A stretch of DNA of 64,000 nt, from contig JBEBSD010000028.1 in NCBI GenBank assembly GCA_040394475.1, positions 4,073 through 68,072 of the forward strand, in the 5' to 3' direction. The DNA comes from JBEBSD01 sp040394475. GTDB taxonomy: Bacteria; Bacteroidota; Bacteroidia; Cytophagales; Spirosomataceae. Positions 9,482 through 18,163 of the stretch are shown piece after piece; positions within the stretch are counted from its first letter, which is position 1; the number at the start of each line of letters is the position of its first letter. The position numbers and the translations under genes were made by a program. Below the pieces are notes generated by a model. It saw only the letters and a list, made by a program, of their open reading frames with translations. It searched no databases and was not told the DNA's origin.

Positions 9482-12328
9482 TTAAAGCTTGATTTTTGCG
9501 CCGAGGGTGATGAGCTGCTGCAGCGGATATTGCCCGGAAAAAAGCTCAGGATCTGCATTCCCCAGCTCTTTTGATTTGAAGGTCAGAATGTTCGTAGCGC
9601 TGAGGAAAAAGCGGATAGACTCCAGCTTGACCGATCTGGAAACGGCCGCAGGCAGCGAATAGCCCAGTTCGGCATGGCGAAGCCTCAGGTAACTCCCCGA
9701 TTTGAGCCAGTACGTAGAGGCAACGTGGTTGTTGATATTGTGCCCGAGGCTGAGCCTGGGATAGGAGGCTTCCGGATGTTCCGGCGTCCAGCGGTCCAGA
9801 TGATGGGTATAAGCTTGTCCGGTTCCCGCGTTTTGGAACTCATAGAACGAATTGCCGGACAAAAGAAGCTGGCGGTTTCCGGCCCCCTGAACCAGGAAGC
9901 TGAAGTCTATCCCGTGAAATTCGATGCCGGCAGTCAACCCGTAATGAATTGCCGGGCGCTGCAGCCCGATGGGGCTTTGGTCCAGCTGGTTGATTACCTG
10001 GTCGCCGTTCAGATCTTTATACCGGATATCACCGGCCTGGGCGCTGTACCCCTCCATTACGGGACTCTCCATGGCCTCGGCATCTGTCAGGAACAACCCT
10101 TCGGCAGTGTATCCGAAAAGCTGACCGGGACGTTGGCCCGTACGCTCCATCCAGGGGTGAGGCTGGTATACCTCTGCGATGTACCTGACCCGGGAATCCT
10201 GCATCGCTATATTCGAAGTCAGGAAAAACGACAGTGAATTGGCAAATGACTTTTGCCAGGAAACGACGGCTTCACCACCGCTGAAATCATACTTTCCAAT
10301 ATTTTCAAGCGGATAGGCCTGGCCCAATATCGTCGTGTTCAGTCCCTTCTCCATCAAAATTCCTGAATGGCGATCCTGGTAGTAGTCAAGACTGACGGAC
10401 AGCTGGTTGCTGAACAACCTGGTGTCGATACCAATATTGAGCTTTGCCGCCTTCTCGTATCCGATAGAGGGATTGCCGATTGCCATTTCCCGGATAGTGT
10501 TCAGACTGCCGGCTGCTGTTCCGAAGTTCACATTGGGGCCGAGCCCGTAGCGGGTGACATAGGCGAAATAGGCGGCGGCATCCCATCCGGTCAGTCCGTA
10601 GGAGGCCCTCAGTTTCAATTCATCCACGCCTTTCAGGTTCCGGGCAAACCGTTCCTTGCTCAGCACCCATCCGGCACCGATGCTCGGCAGAAAGGCGTAC
10701 CGGGTATCGCCTTTTTCGGGAAACCAGTTAGATCCGTTGTAGCCGAAACCCACCTCTAACAGGTATTTTTCGTCGTAGTCATAGGCGAAATGCCCGGAGA
10801 TTCCTTTGTAGGTAAGGGGCAGATTGGAACCCGACACGATATTGTCCCGGTTAGCCAGCGCCAGAAGGCTCAGTCCGTGTTTACGGGAAAATGTCCGCTT
10901 GTACCCGACAGAAAACTCCTGGTAATCCATCCGGTTCTGGGCATCCACATTGTTGGAGTTCGCTTGTGTACCGATGGTCCCGAACTGGGTGTAACTTTCC
11001 GCACCGGAAGGCGCTACAGACCGTTGAAATACGGCAAATGACTTATTTCGGACGATATTTTCGGACACATGACTGGTAAAAGAGGCCCGGGCCTTGATCC
11101 ATAGTCCGGGTAAAACATCGTCCAGATTGCGTTTCAGGTAAAAATCCGTCATGATATCGCGCTTGGTGTTTACGGAATAGCCGGAATGAATAGATTGCGC
11201 AAGCAGATTATTGGGATACTGGCGGTTACCCCCGAAAGAACCATCCGGATTGAAAACCGGATAGGCGTTGTTGGGAGTCGTGAGTATCCCGGAAAAAATG
11301 TTGGCTGTGAGGTTATTGCCGGGATTATTCGTTCTGAGCAGACGCCCCAGCAAGGAGATCCCCCCTTCCAGCCGCGAAGTGATGCGGAGGTCTACATTCG
11401 AGCGTACGGAGTAGCTTTTATAGTCGGTATCGGTGTCGTACTGATTCCAGTCGTGCGTTTTAAAGAGTCCCTGCTGATTGAAATGCTCTGCCGAGACGAA
11501 ATAGCGGGCCCACTCATTGCCCCCGGATGCAGTGAAGGTATAGCGGTCAAACCGGGACCTTTTACGAAGTAATTCGTCGCGCCAGTTTACATCAGGAAAT
11601 GCCGACGGGTCTGCGCCTGTCCGGTAGGCGTCCAGCGCTTCAGGTGTATACGCAATATTTCGGGGGTTCAGCAGGAAACGGTCGTCATTGTACTGGGCTT
11701 CGTTGTACAGAACTCCATAATCATAGGCACGCAGCGGATCGGAGAGCAGACTGGACAGCGGTTGCTGTAAAGACGTCTGGGCGTTAAAGGTAATCTCCTG
11801 ATGACCTTCATGCCCTTTCCGGGTAGTGACCAGTACCGCTCCGTTGGCACCCCTGACACCCAGCATCGCCACGGCAATAGCGTCTTTCAGAACCGTGACG
11901 GACTCGATGCCTTCCAGGTCCATCACCGTGAGATTGCGGACGATCCCGTCGATCACGATGATAGGCACTCTTCCTCTCAGGGTAACCGAAACTCCTTCAT
12001 TCCCCGGTTGCCCTGAGCTACGGTGCACCACCAATCCGGCCAGCCGGCCGTCCAATGCTGACAGAAAGCTGGCAACCGGCATTTTTTCGAGCGCTTTTGT
12101 ATATACTGCATCTTGTGCCGACACGGAAATAGGCTTCTCCTGAGAAAAATAAACGCCCTTCGCAACACCGGCAGCAATCGAGTCAACCGCAGCCGGTGCA
12201 ATCGGGTCGGTCAATTCATTTCGAAATACTTTTCCGGAATCTTCAATTTGCTGTAGCAGCTCCGTTTTCCCTACACAAGGGAAAATAAAGAGATACATCA
12301 AAACAGACCATTGTAGTCTTTTCTTCAT
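9482..12328 (-). CDS. SusC-like TonB-dependent receptor lacking the N-terminal CPD domain
   Basis: 948 residues. After a hydrophobic N-terminus (about 1-20) come only about 60 low-similarity residues before the plug starts near residue 80 (SALDGRLAGLVVHRSSGQPG, later GVRGANGAVLVTTRKG). The carboxypeptidase-D-like domain and the EVVVVGYG signature found in the other four receptors here are absent. The barrel is full length, but the last residue is Leu (GAKIKL), not the aromatic residue usual for outer-membrane barrels. It may be a 5-prime truncated receptor, since a broken susC start lies just upstream at 12405-12548, or a genuine variant. The susD partner follows at once. Confidence 0.9.
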   Translation of the reverse strand: MKKRLQWSVLMYLFIFPCVGKTELLQQIEDSGKVFRNELTDPIAPAAVDSIAAGVAKGVYFSQEKPISVSAQDAVYTKALEKMPVASFLSALDGRLAGLVVHRSSGQPGNEGVSVTLRGRVPIIVIDGIVRNLTVMDLEGIESVTVLKDAIAVAMLGVRGANGAVLVTTRKGHEGHQEITFNAQTSLQQPLSSLLSDPLRAYDYGVLYNEAQYNDDRFLLNPRNIAYTPEALDAYRTGADPSAFPDVNWRDELLRKRSRFDRYTFTASGGNEWARYFVSAEHFNQQGLFKTHDWNQYDTDTDYKSYSVRSNVDLRITSRLEGGISLLGRLLRTNNPGNNLTANIFSGILTTPNNAYPVFNPDGSFGGNRQYPNNLLAQSIHSGYSVNTKRDIMTDFYLKRNLDDVLPGLWIKARASFTSHVSENIVRNKSFAVFQRSVAPSGAESYTQFGTIGTQANSNNVDAQNRMDYQEFSVGYKRTFSRKHGLSLLALANRDNIVSGSNLPLTYKGISGHFAYDYDEKYLLEVGFGYNGSNWFPEKGDTRYAFLPSIGAGWVLSKERFARNLKGVDELKLRASYGLTGWDAAAYFAYVTRYGLGPNVNFGTAAGSLNTIREMAIGNPSIGYEKAAKLNIGIDTRLFSNQLSVSLDYYQDRHSGILMEKGLNTTILGQAYPLENIGKYDFSGGEAVVSWQKSFANSLSFFLTSNIAMQDSRVRYIAEVYQPHPWMERTGQRPGQLFGYTAEGLFLTDAEAMESPVMEGYSAQAGDIRYKDLNGDQVINQLDQSPIGLQRPAIHYGLTAGIEFHGIDFSFLVQGAGNRQLLLSGNSFYEFQNAGTGQAYTHHLDRWTPEHPEASYPRLSLGHNINNHVASTYWLKSGSYLRLRHAELGYSLPAAVSRSVKLESIRFFLSATNILTFKSKELGNADPELFSGQYPLQQLITLGAKIKL

Positions 12329-12404
12329 GTGTTAAAAATTTATAACTGATTGATGATATACCCAGCCGCCCACGAATTGCTGAATCGGGGCCGCAAACGC
12401 TTCC

Positions 12405-12548
12405 CTATGGTATCCGACTTCCCGTCGTCTTGTACTTTCTTGCATAATCGATAGAGGAGATTACGCTACCTGATAAGGCGATGTTCCGGGCATTCAGAAA
12501 CGTTGTGCCTCCGATGACCTGTCCAATAATTAATAAAAGTCTTTGCAT
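12405..12548 (-). pseudogene. Truncated susC start / leader ORF (47 codons)
   Basis: The frame opens MQRLLLIIGQVIGGTTF and then NARNIALSGSV. The intact SusC at 18164-21139 opens MQRLLLIIGLFIGGTTF and then AQDIVVSGSV. Similarity ends at about 12461 and the frame stops at TAG 12407-12405. The bases upstream of it, including the promoter, are also copied from the same gene. It is either a dead remnant or a short translated leader ahead of the receptor at 12328. Confidence 0.75.
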
Positions 12549-12579
12549 TGTTAAAAGATAAGAAAGTTTAGGTTTTTAC

Positions 12580-12602
12580 ATTATAAAAATTAATTTTATA
12601 AT
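12580..12602 (-). promoter_or_regulatory. Conserved dyad downstream of the locus 1 promoter
   Basis: Perfect inverted repeat with 9-base arms, ATTATAAAA and TTTTATAAT, around ATTAA. A flanking C-G pair extends it to 10. It begins five bases downstream of the -7 element, so it covers the expected transcription start. The matching dyad at 21189-21211 differs by one change on each arm that keeps pairing (A-T to G-C). It could be an operator or an RNA stem. Confidence 0.7.
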
Positions 12603-12607
12603 GATTG

Positions 12608-12637
12608 CAATGTTAGGTATTATTCAGGTAAAGTCAA
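12608..12637 (-). promoter_or_regulatory. Predicted promoter of locus 1
   Basis: On the minus strand TTG (12637-12635), 19 bases, then TAACATTG (12615-12608), one mismatch from the Bacteroidota -7 consensus TAnnTTTG. It is the diverged copy of the promoter at 21217-21246. A transcript from it would carry a leader of about 270 bases, including the truncated susC start, before the susC at 12328. Confidence 0.65.
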
Positions 12638-13001
12638 GGGATAATTTTATTTTTTTGTCGTTTCCTCCTAGGCAGAAATGGCCGGTATTTGAAATAAAGC
12701 GAATCTGATTTTAGAGCATTATGCGGGATTAAACCTATTTGAAAACCGGACTCCTACCCAATCCCGAAGAGATGAAAGGATTCGTTCGCCTGCAACCAGA
12801 ACTGTTTGGATCGGAAGGGGGTAGCAACTGGAAAAGAAAGGTGACAGTATCACCGGGCCATCCAGTCGGGTGGAATTAATTATAGGCATCTGCAACCCTC
12901 CCCGATCAGGCCCTGACCGCTCGGCTCGCGTCATGAAAAAGACAAACCAGTCCGGTCAATACAGTTAATTATCGAATCATCGCTTGCTTTATCAGGTTAT
13001 A

Positions 13002-14567
13002 TCAGAAGCCGTCACCGTTGTTTTTCAGGTCAAAGATTTCTTCCTTATAAGTACCCTCCCTATCTTTCCAGGTCACCCGGTATTTCCCTTTGAACCCTCT
13101 GAAGTTAACCGTTCCATCGGCAGTTGCCCTGGTGGTCAGCTTGGTTTTCCACTCGTGATTGATCAGCTGATCGAGTGCATAAAACGCAGGCTTGGGTTCC
13201 ATATTACGGGTGAAAATCCCTGAAGTAGCAGGCTCTCCAGGGGCCCCGCAATCGTCTACGATGTTCCACCAGGTAACCCCCATCATGTTCTCAATGCTAA
13301 ACCATAACCTGTAAAGGTTATAGGCGATCACCGACTGAATCCGGCGACCTTTTTCATCATCCCCCGGTGCGGTAATCGTGATTTCACTCAGATGCAAGGG
13401 AAGGCCTGACTGGCTGATCGCATCCATTTTACCCCAGACTTTCTGCGGAGATTCTATATCCTTTCCTTCCGCAATATCCAGGCACTGCTGAGGATTGAAC
13501 AGGTGCATCTGTGATCCCATGATATCGATTTTACTACCTCGCCTGATCAGATCCTTCGTCTGACGGGCATAAGATTCGTCATTTTTATAGTCGTTGATGT
13601 TTAAAAGCACCTTGGACGGCAACGCTTTCTGTGCCACCTGGAAGGCTTCAAACGTATAATCTCCCGGCATGAGGCCATAATGGCTTTTTGTGATCGCATC
13701 TCCGGGAATCATTACACCATTGGCAAAATCCGTTGCACTTTCGTTAACAATATCCCAGCTGTGCAGCCTGTCTCCATAGTAGGCCGCCAGTTCCAGAATC
13801 CTCTTTTCCGACAATCGTTTTAACTCCGATGCGAACTGCGGGATTTGATTTCCGATTTCCTTCGCCGACAACTTTTTGTAGGCCTCGGTATAAACGTCGC
13901 TGCGGATCCCTTTCTTTTCATTGGCGATTTGGGTCATCCAACTTTTAATCAGTGTTTGTTCCGATTCAGTCGCATAGTCTTCCAGCAACCAATCCGGATG
14001 CTGCCAGCGTCTGATGCCCCACACCATCGTATGTCCATGAAGCCGTATGCCTTTGTCTTCACAAAACGCAACGATCGGATCGGGCGCCGGCCGGCGCCAG
14101 TGCGGCTGCTTCTTTGGCTCGGCTATTCCATTCCAAAAACTTTCCGTATCCCAGTATTCCTCTCTGAAGCGTGGCCTGCCCGGCTCCATTTCAAACTTTT
14201 TCCAGTAGAAAGGGATTGTAGCAGAATTAAAGAGCGTGCCGAAAAGTTCCTTATACCGGTTGTTCCGCTCGGTTGTCCCTAACTGGTTGTAATTGAAAAT
14301 ATTGGCGCCAAAAATAAAATCATGGCCAATCTGCTCGACTTTTACATTAGTTCCCTCCGCAACACTCCCGACATGCAACACCGCATCTGCCTTGCGGTAC
14401 TTATCGATATCCGCATCTATTTTTTTCTGAACGTCAGGGCTCCAATGCTTCCAATAGCCTTCGGCCATTATTTTGGACGCGTCTTTGTAAGACCAGGAGG
14501 GAGTTTGGCTTTGGGCATAAAGAAAGGAGCAACATACCATTCCCAATATGATAAGCCAATTTATCAT
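13002..14567 (-). CDS. GH10-like endo-beta-xylanase family hydrolase
   Basis: 521 residues from ATG 14567, chosen because MINWLIILGMVCCSFLYAQS is a clean signal peptide; an upstream ATG at 14633 would bury it. After an N-terminal extension of roughly 60 residues comes the GH10 barrel. The catalytic motifs are WDIVNES (acid/base near E276) and LHLSEITIT (nucleophile near E395); GHTMVWG and GVTWWNIVDD are also typical. A small C-terminal beta segment of about 60 residues ends the protein. The family mostly cuts beta-1,4-xylan. It lies about 110 bases downstream of GH5 copy 2 and is the last gene of locus 2. A frameshifted fragment of a paralogue survives at 1168-1272. Confidence 0.9.
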   Translation of the reverse strand: MINWLIILGMVCCSFLYAQSQTPSWSYKDASKIMAEGYWKHWSPDVQKKIDADIDKYRKADAVLHVGSVAEGTNVKVEQIGHDFIFGANIFNYNQLGTTERNNRYKELFGTLFNSATIPFYWKKFEMEPGRPRFREEYWDTESFWNGIAEPKKQPHWRRPAPDPIVAFCEDKGIRLHGHTMVWGIRRWQHPDWLLEDYATESEQTLIKSWMTQIANEKKGIRSDVYTEAYKKLSAKEIGNQIPQFASELKRLSEKRILELAAYYGDRLHSWDIVNESATDFANGVMIPGDAITKSHYGLMPGDYTFEAFQVAQKALPSKVLLNINDYKNDESYARQTKDLIRRGSKIDIMGSQMHLFNPQQCLDIAEGKDIESPQKVWGKMDAISQSGLPLHLSEITITAPGDDEKGRRIQSVIAYNLYRLWFSIENMMGVTWWNIVDDCGAPGEPATSGIFTRNMEPKPAFYALDQLINHEWKTKLTTRATADGTVNFRGFKGKYRVTWKDREGTYKEEIFDLKNNGDGF

Positions 14568-14680
14568 TCTGAGATTCAGGGATATTCTAACGAGCATGTC
14601 AATACAATTAAAAATGATTAAACTAAGTACCATAGCGGCATCCGGCTCCTTCTGAAAGGGATGAGCCGGGCAGGCGTAGG

Positions 14681-16600
14681 CTATCTTTTGTTTTGCAGGG
14701 ATCCCGTATACCCAATGTGCACACGCCCGATCCAGGGAAATGAGTTCTCTGCCCCACTGTTTCCTGTCAGTATTTTCACCAGAGTAGTTCCATGAGGAAA
14801 TGCCGGCACCTGGTAGGTATATTTATCAATGGAGTAATCCTTATTGCGTGAAATCTGACTTTCGTACGCCGGCCTGTGTATCGTGATCACTGCACCTTGA
14901 GGAAGCGGTTTCCAGGTGTTTCCATCGATAGAATATTGTAAATTGACACTTTCGGCGCTGTCGCTAAAAGCAAACACCTCCATCCACTTGATGGCGTCGG
15001 CCTTGTATACTACCTCTCCCGCCCCACTTCCGGGGATTCTTTCCAGCTGAAAAAAGTCCTCCTCTGTTTGTCGCAACCGGGGCCATGATTCCGGGTTAAC
15101 ACGGAGGTTGGATGAGTTTGAAAAGGTTAATGAAAAATCGCTCAAATTGTCCATTGCCATTCGGGTACCGGCCGATACAGGCCCAATAATATTCGATGGA
15201 GGCGATATTCCTGATTCATTCTTACCCTTCACCCGGTAGTAATAAGATTGACCGGGAACAAGGCTTGAATCCGTGAACATTGGATAGAAATACAAGTTAT
15301 AGCTGATATCAAAGTCGCCGCTTATATTTTCCCACGGGCCTTCTTTGGAAACCGCTCTTTCGACGATGTAGTATCGGGATCCCGGAGAGCCTCTCCATTT
15401 CAAGGCTACGGCATCGTTTCTTACACGCTCATATAAATGCGGTTCATCTGTCGGAGCCGGCACTGGCGGAACAGCCATTCCTCTTATTTTATAACCATAT
15501 TCTCTGATCAGCATCAGATTTCCCCTTTCATTAAAATACTCACCACTGTCAAATCCCGGCCAACGGCTACCGCCCCACGAATAGGAATGAAACAGTGCGT
15601 GACCTCCTATTCCACCCTTATACTGCGGTTTCATTAAGCTCCAGAGTAGTCCGCCGGTAGTTCCGGTACTACAGATCTCCTCCAGTACCTCTTTAAAGCC
15701 GTCCATCTTCTGGAACTCATCAATGATCATCGGCCTCTTTCCCTTGCATTCGTTCCAGAGTTCTGCGACGCTGTTACGGTAATTGGGGTATTGCCGGGTC
15801 TTTACAATATCAATTTCTTTACAGTTGTTCACTACATCGTCAATATTGGCTTTCATTTGCTGCACGCCATTCGCTCTTCGGGGATCCGCGATCAGATGAT
15901 TGCGATCGATACTTTTCAGATACCTGGCCATTTCAGCGATCCATACTCCTTGGCTGTTGGGGACCTCATTTCCGAATTCCCAGGCCAAAATGGCTTTATC
16001 ATCTTTATACAAGGTGCCAGTATAGTAGTTTTTCCGATTGGCAAACGTTTTCAGCAAATCTTTAAAACCATCTCTGACGGCAGGTGAACTGTAGTAATCG
16101 CCACCTCCGTATAACTGACTGAAGTTACTGGTTGATCCCCAAAATTTGTTTTCCTTCACCAGGCATAGAATTACCCGGATATGATACCTGTTACACAGCT
16201 CCAGCATCTTATCGATCCGTCGGAATGCAGTTTCATTATAGGTATAAGGGCCGCTCACCAACGCCTCGAATTCTCCCGAACCGTCTTCAACCGTAATTCC
16301 CCAGTTGCGGATGACCGTTACCCCCATCTGATCCATGTCTTTAAAGTACGCCTCCATTTCATAAGAGAGCTCCATCGGGTCATAGATGTAACCACTGCCA
16401 GGATTGGTATTTTTATAACCGTCATAGTGGCCATTGATATTGGGCGCATTGACAGAAATAAACCTGAAAATGTTCGTGCCGTCTTTTAATTGGTCTCCGT
16501 CTCTTGTGATAAAGTTGTTAAATGCAGCATGTGCATCAAAAGCCATTAAAATTCCGATTGTGAAGCAGAGTAGCTTAGCAGTTGTTTTTATGCCGTTCAT
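14681..16600 (-). CDS. GH5-like glycoside hydrolase, copy 2, with C-terminal accessory domains
   Basis: 639-residue secreted enzyme. Signal peptide (about 1-26), GH5-type barrel (about 27-375) with acid/base E212 in WEFGNE and nucleophile E295 in MIIDEF, a fibronectin type III-like domain (about 380-475, YYYRVKGKNESG), and a C-terminal beta-sandwich (about 480-635) that could be a carbohydrate-binding module. The first 377 residues align without gaps to copy 1 at the window start. It follows susD by 100 bases and precedes GH10. A beta-mannan or other hemicellulose substrate would suit both hydrolases, but subfamily cannot be assigned by eye. Confidence 0.88.
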   Translation of the reverse strand: MNGIKTTAKLLCFTIGILMAFDAHAAFNNFITRDGDQLKDGTNIFRFISVNAPNINGHYDGYKNTNPGSGYIYDPMELSYEMEAYFKDMDQMGVTVIRNWGITVEDGSGEFEALVSGPYTYNETAFRRIDKMLELCNRYHIRVILCLVKENKFWGSTSNFSQLYGGGDYYSSPAVRDGFKDLLKTFANRKNYYTGTLYKDDKAILAWEFGNEVPNSQGVWIAEMARYLKSIDRNHLIADPRRANGVQQMKANIDDVVNNCKEIDIVKTRQYPNYRNSVAELWNECKGKRPMIIDEFQKMDGFKEVLEEICSTGTTGGLLWSLMKPQYKGGIGGHALFHSYSWGGSRWPGFDSGEYFNERGNLMLIREYGYKIRGMAVPPVPAPTDEPHLYERVRNDAVALKWRGSPGSRYYIVERAVSKEGPWENISGDFDISYNLYFYPMFTDSSLVPGQSYYYRVKGKNESGISPPSNIIGPVSAGTRMAMDNLSDFSLTFSNSSNLRVNPESWPRLRQTEEDFFQLERIPGSGAGEVVYKADAIKWMEVFAFSDSAESVNLQYSIDGNTWKPLPQGAVITIHRPAYESQISRNKDYSIDKYTYQVPAFPHGTTLVKILTGNSGAENSFPWIGRVHIGYTGSLQNKR

Positions 16601-16700
16601 TTGGTTTAGTTGTTGTTACAATATATTATGCTGTCGCGTACACTTTTCGTCGTGTCAACGCTGCCTTCTCTCACGAGATGCCGATAAGTAGCCAGTCACT

Positions 16701-18143
16701 TCAATACCCGGGATTCTGATCCCGTACCGGATCAAGAACCGTATTGAAATTCAATTCTGACAGTGGAATGGGCCATAAAAGATGCTTGTCTGCCACATCC
16801 TTACCTACCGCGGCCTTAATAATCTCTTTCACTCTGCCGGTCCTCTTTAAATCCAGCCATCGCTTCCCTTCATATTGTGTTTCATAGCCGCGCTCCTTCA
16901 ATACAAGGTCCAGAAAAGTCTGCATGTTGTAATCTCCCAGTTTGAAATCAATAGCGGAAGGCTGGGTCGGGTTATTTCCGTAGGCTCTGCGATGCACCAT
17001 GTTCAATTTCTCAAGACCGTCTGCAGTGGGGCCGTTGCTTACCCGGGTGTCGGCTTCTGCATAAAGCAACAAGATGTCGGAGTACTTATACAGAGGATTG
17101 TCATTCCCTGCTCCTGACGCACCGATCGCCTCGCTATCCGAGAATTTTTTACACAGATAGGAATTAGCACCCAGTCCTATATTGTAGTTGTACCAGTTGT
17201 AGGATTTGCGGAGATCATTATTGTTCCACTCTTTAAATACCGGATTGCTCTGACTATCGGTATAATGCGCATAGTAGCCACCTGCCCCATGCAGTCCCGA
17301 TCCCGGATGATGGGCAAACATGGGCAGCTGAAAACCATATCCCGCCTGCCGCGTATACTTAAGAAAGAATATTTCCTCCGTAGTAACGACAACATCCGGA
17401 CCAACTATTTTTTCAAAATCTTCAGGTACTGTCACCTGAACGAGCGAATAATTGCCCGACTGAATCACCTCGAGCGCTTTCTCCCTTGCTTCGGCATACT
17501 GCGCCCGGTAGAAATATACGTCAGCCAGGAGCGATTTGGCAGCCCATTTGGAGGGCCTTCCGGCAATTGACGGTGTATCAGGCAGCTCATTTTCGATAGC
17601 GGTCAAATCATCCAATATCAGCTCATAAACAGCTTCCTCTGTACTACGGGGCAAGCTCTGCTCGGTCATATTGTCGACCGTTCTGAGCATCACGCCGCCA
17701 TAGTTTCGAACGAGATAAAAATAGGCCAGCGCCCTCAGAAAGCGGGCTTCGGCTACGTACTTGGTAATGTCTTCCTGGCTGATTTTCGACCCTTTCGGAG
17801 CGTTTGCTATTACCAGATTGGCGTTACGGATCGACAGGTAAAACTGATCCCACATTTGCCCGGTCCGTGTGATGTTCGTAGGGTCCAGCCCCTGGAACTC
17901 ACTTAATATTCCGTAGCTTCCTCTCCCGTAGGCATAGTCCACATATGCCTCCATCTGAGCAGGGTACAGGCCTCCAAGGCAGACATCGCTCCGTAATGGT
18001 CCATAGATGGCATTGACGGCTGACTCAACCTCCATCGCCGTGTTGTAAAACGTTTCAACCGCCAGTGATTTCGGCTTCTCTATTAAAGCATCCTCACAGG
18101 ACACTAAAATGATCAGGGGTACTAAGAAAAGTAGCTTCTTCAT
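16701..18143 (-). CDS. SusD-like outer-membrane lipoprotein
   Basis: 480 residues, shorter than the other four SusD proteins here (about 570-600). Lipoprotein signal MKKLLFLVPLIILVSC with Cys16. The N-terminal helix ARFLRALAYFYLVRNYGGV and the C-terminal LKERGYETQYEGKRWLDLKRTG mark the family, and the protein ends in DQNPGY. It starts 20 bases after the susC stop at 18164 and should form the lid of that transporter in locus 2. Confidence 0.94.
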   Translation of the reverse strand: MKKLLFLVPLIILVSCEDALIEKPKSLAVETFYNTAMEVESAVNAIYGPLRSDVCLGGLYPAQMEAYVDYAYGRGSYGILSEFQGLDPTNITRTGQMWDQFYLSIRNANLVIANAPKGSKISQEDITKYVAEARFLRALAYFYLVRNYGGVMLRTVDNMTEQSLPRSTEEAVYELILDDLTAIENELPDTPSIAGRPSKWAAKSLLADVYFYRAQYAEAREKALEVIQSGNYSLVQVTVPEDFEKIVGPDVVVTTEEIFFLKYTRQAGYGFQLPMFAHHPGSGLHGAGGYYAHYTDSQSNPVFKEWNNNDLRKSYNWYNYNIGLGANSYLCKKFSDSEAIGASGAGNDNPLYKYSDILLLYAEADTRVSNGPTADGLEKLNMVHRRAYGNNPTQPSAIDFKLGDYNMQTFLDLVLKERGYETQYEGKRWLDLKRTGRVKEIIKAAVGKDVADKHLLWPIPLSELNFNTVLDPVRDQNPGY

Positions 18144-18163
18144 TGTTTCAAGAGTAGAAAGTT

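Larger units (their letters stand above)
12329..13001. other. Intergenic region, 673 bases
   Basis: Separates the GH10 gene of locus 2 from the first susC of locus 1. It holds the truncated susC start (12405-12548), a dyad (12580-12602) and a promoter (12608-12637). Bases 12461 to about 12683 as a whole are similar to 21059-21285. I see no gene in 12690-13001; the 71-codon minus-strand frame there has no family features. Confidence 0.8.

Noticed and set aside
12719..12934. 71-codon minus-strand frame in the gap between loci 1 and 2
   Set aside because: No signal peptide, motif or promoter; composition fits non-coding DNA.
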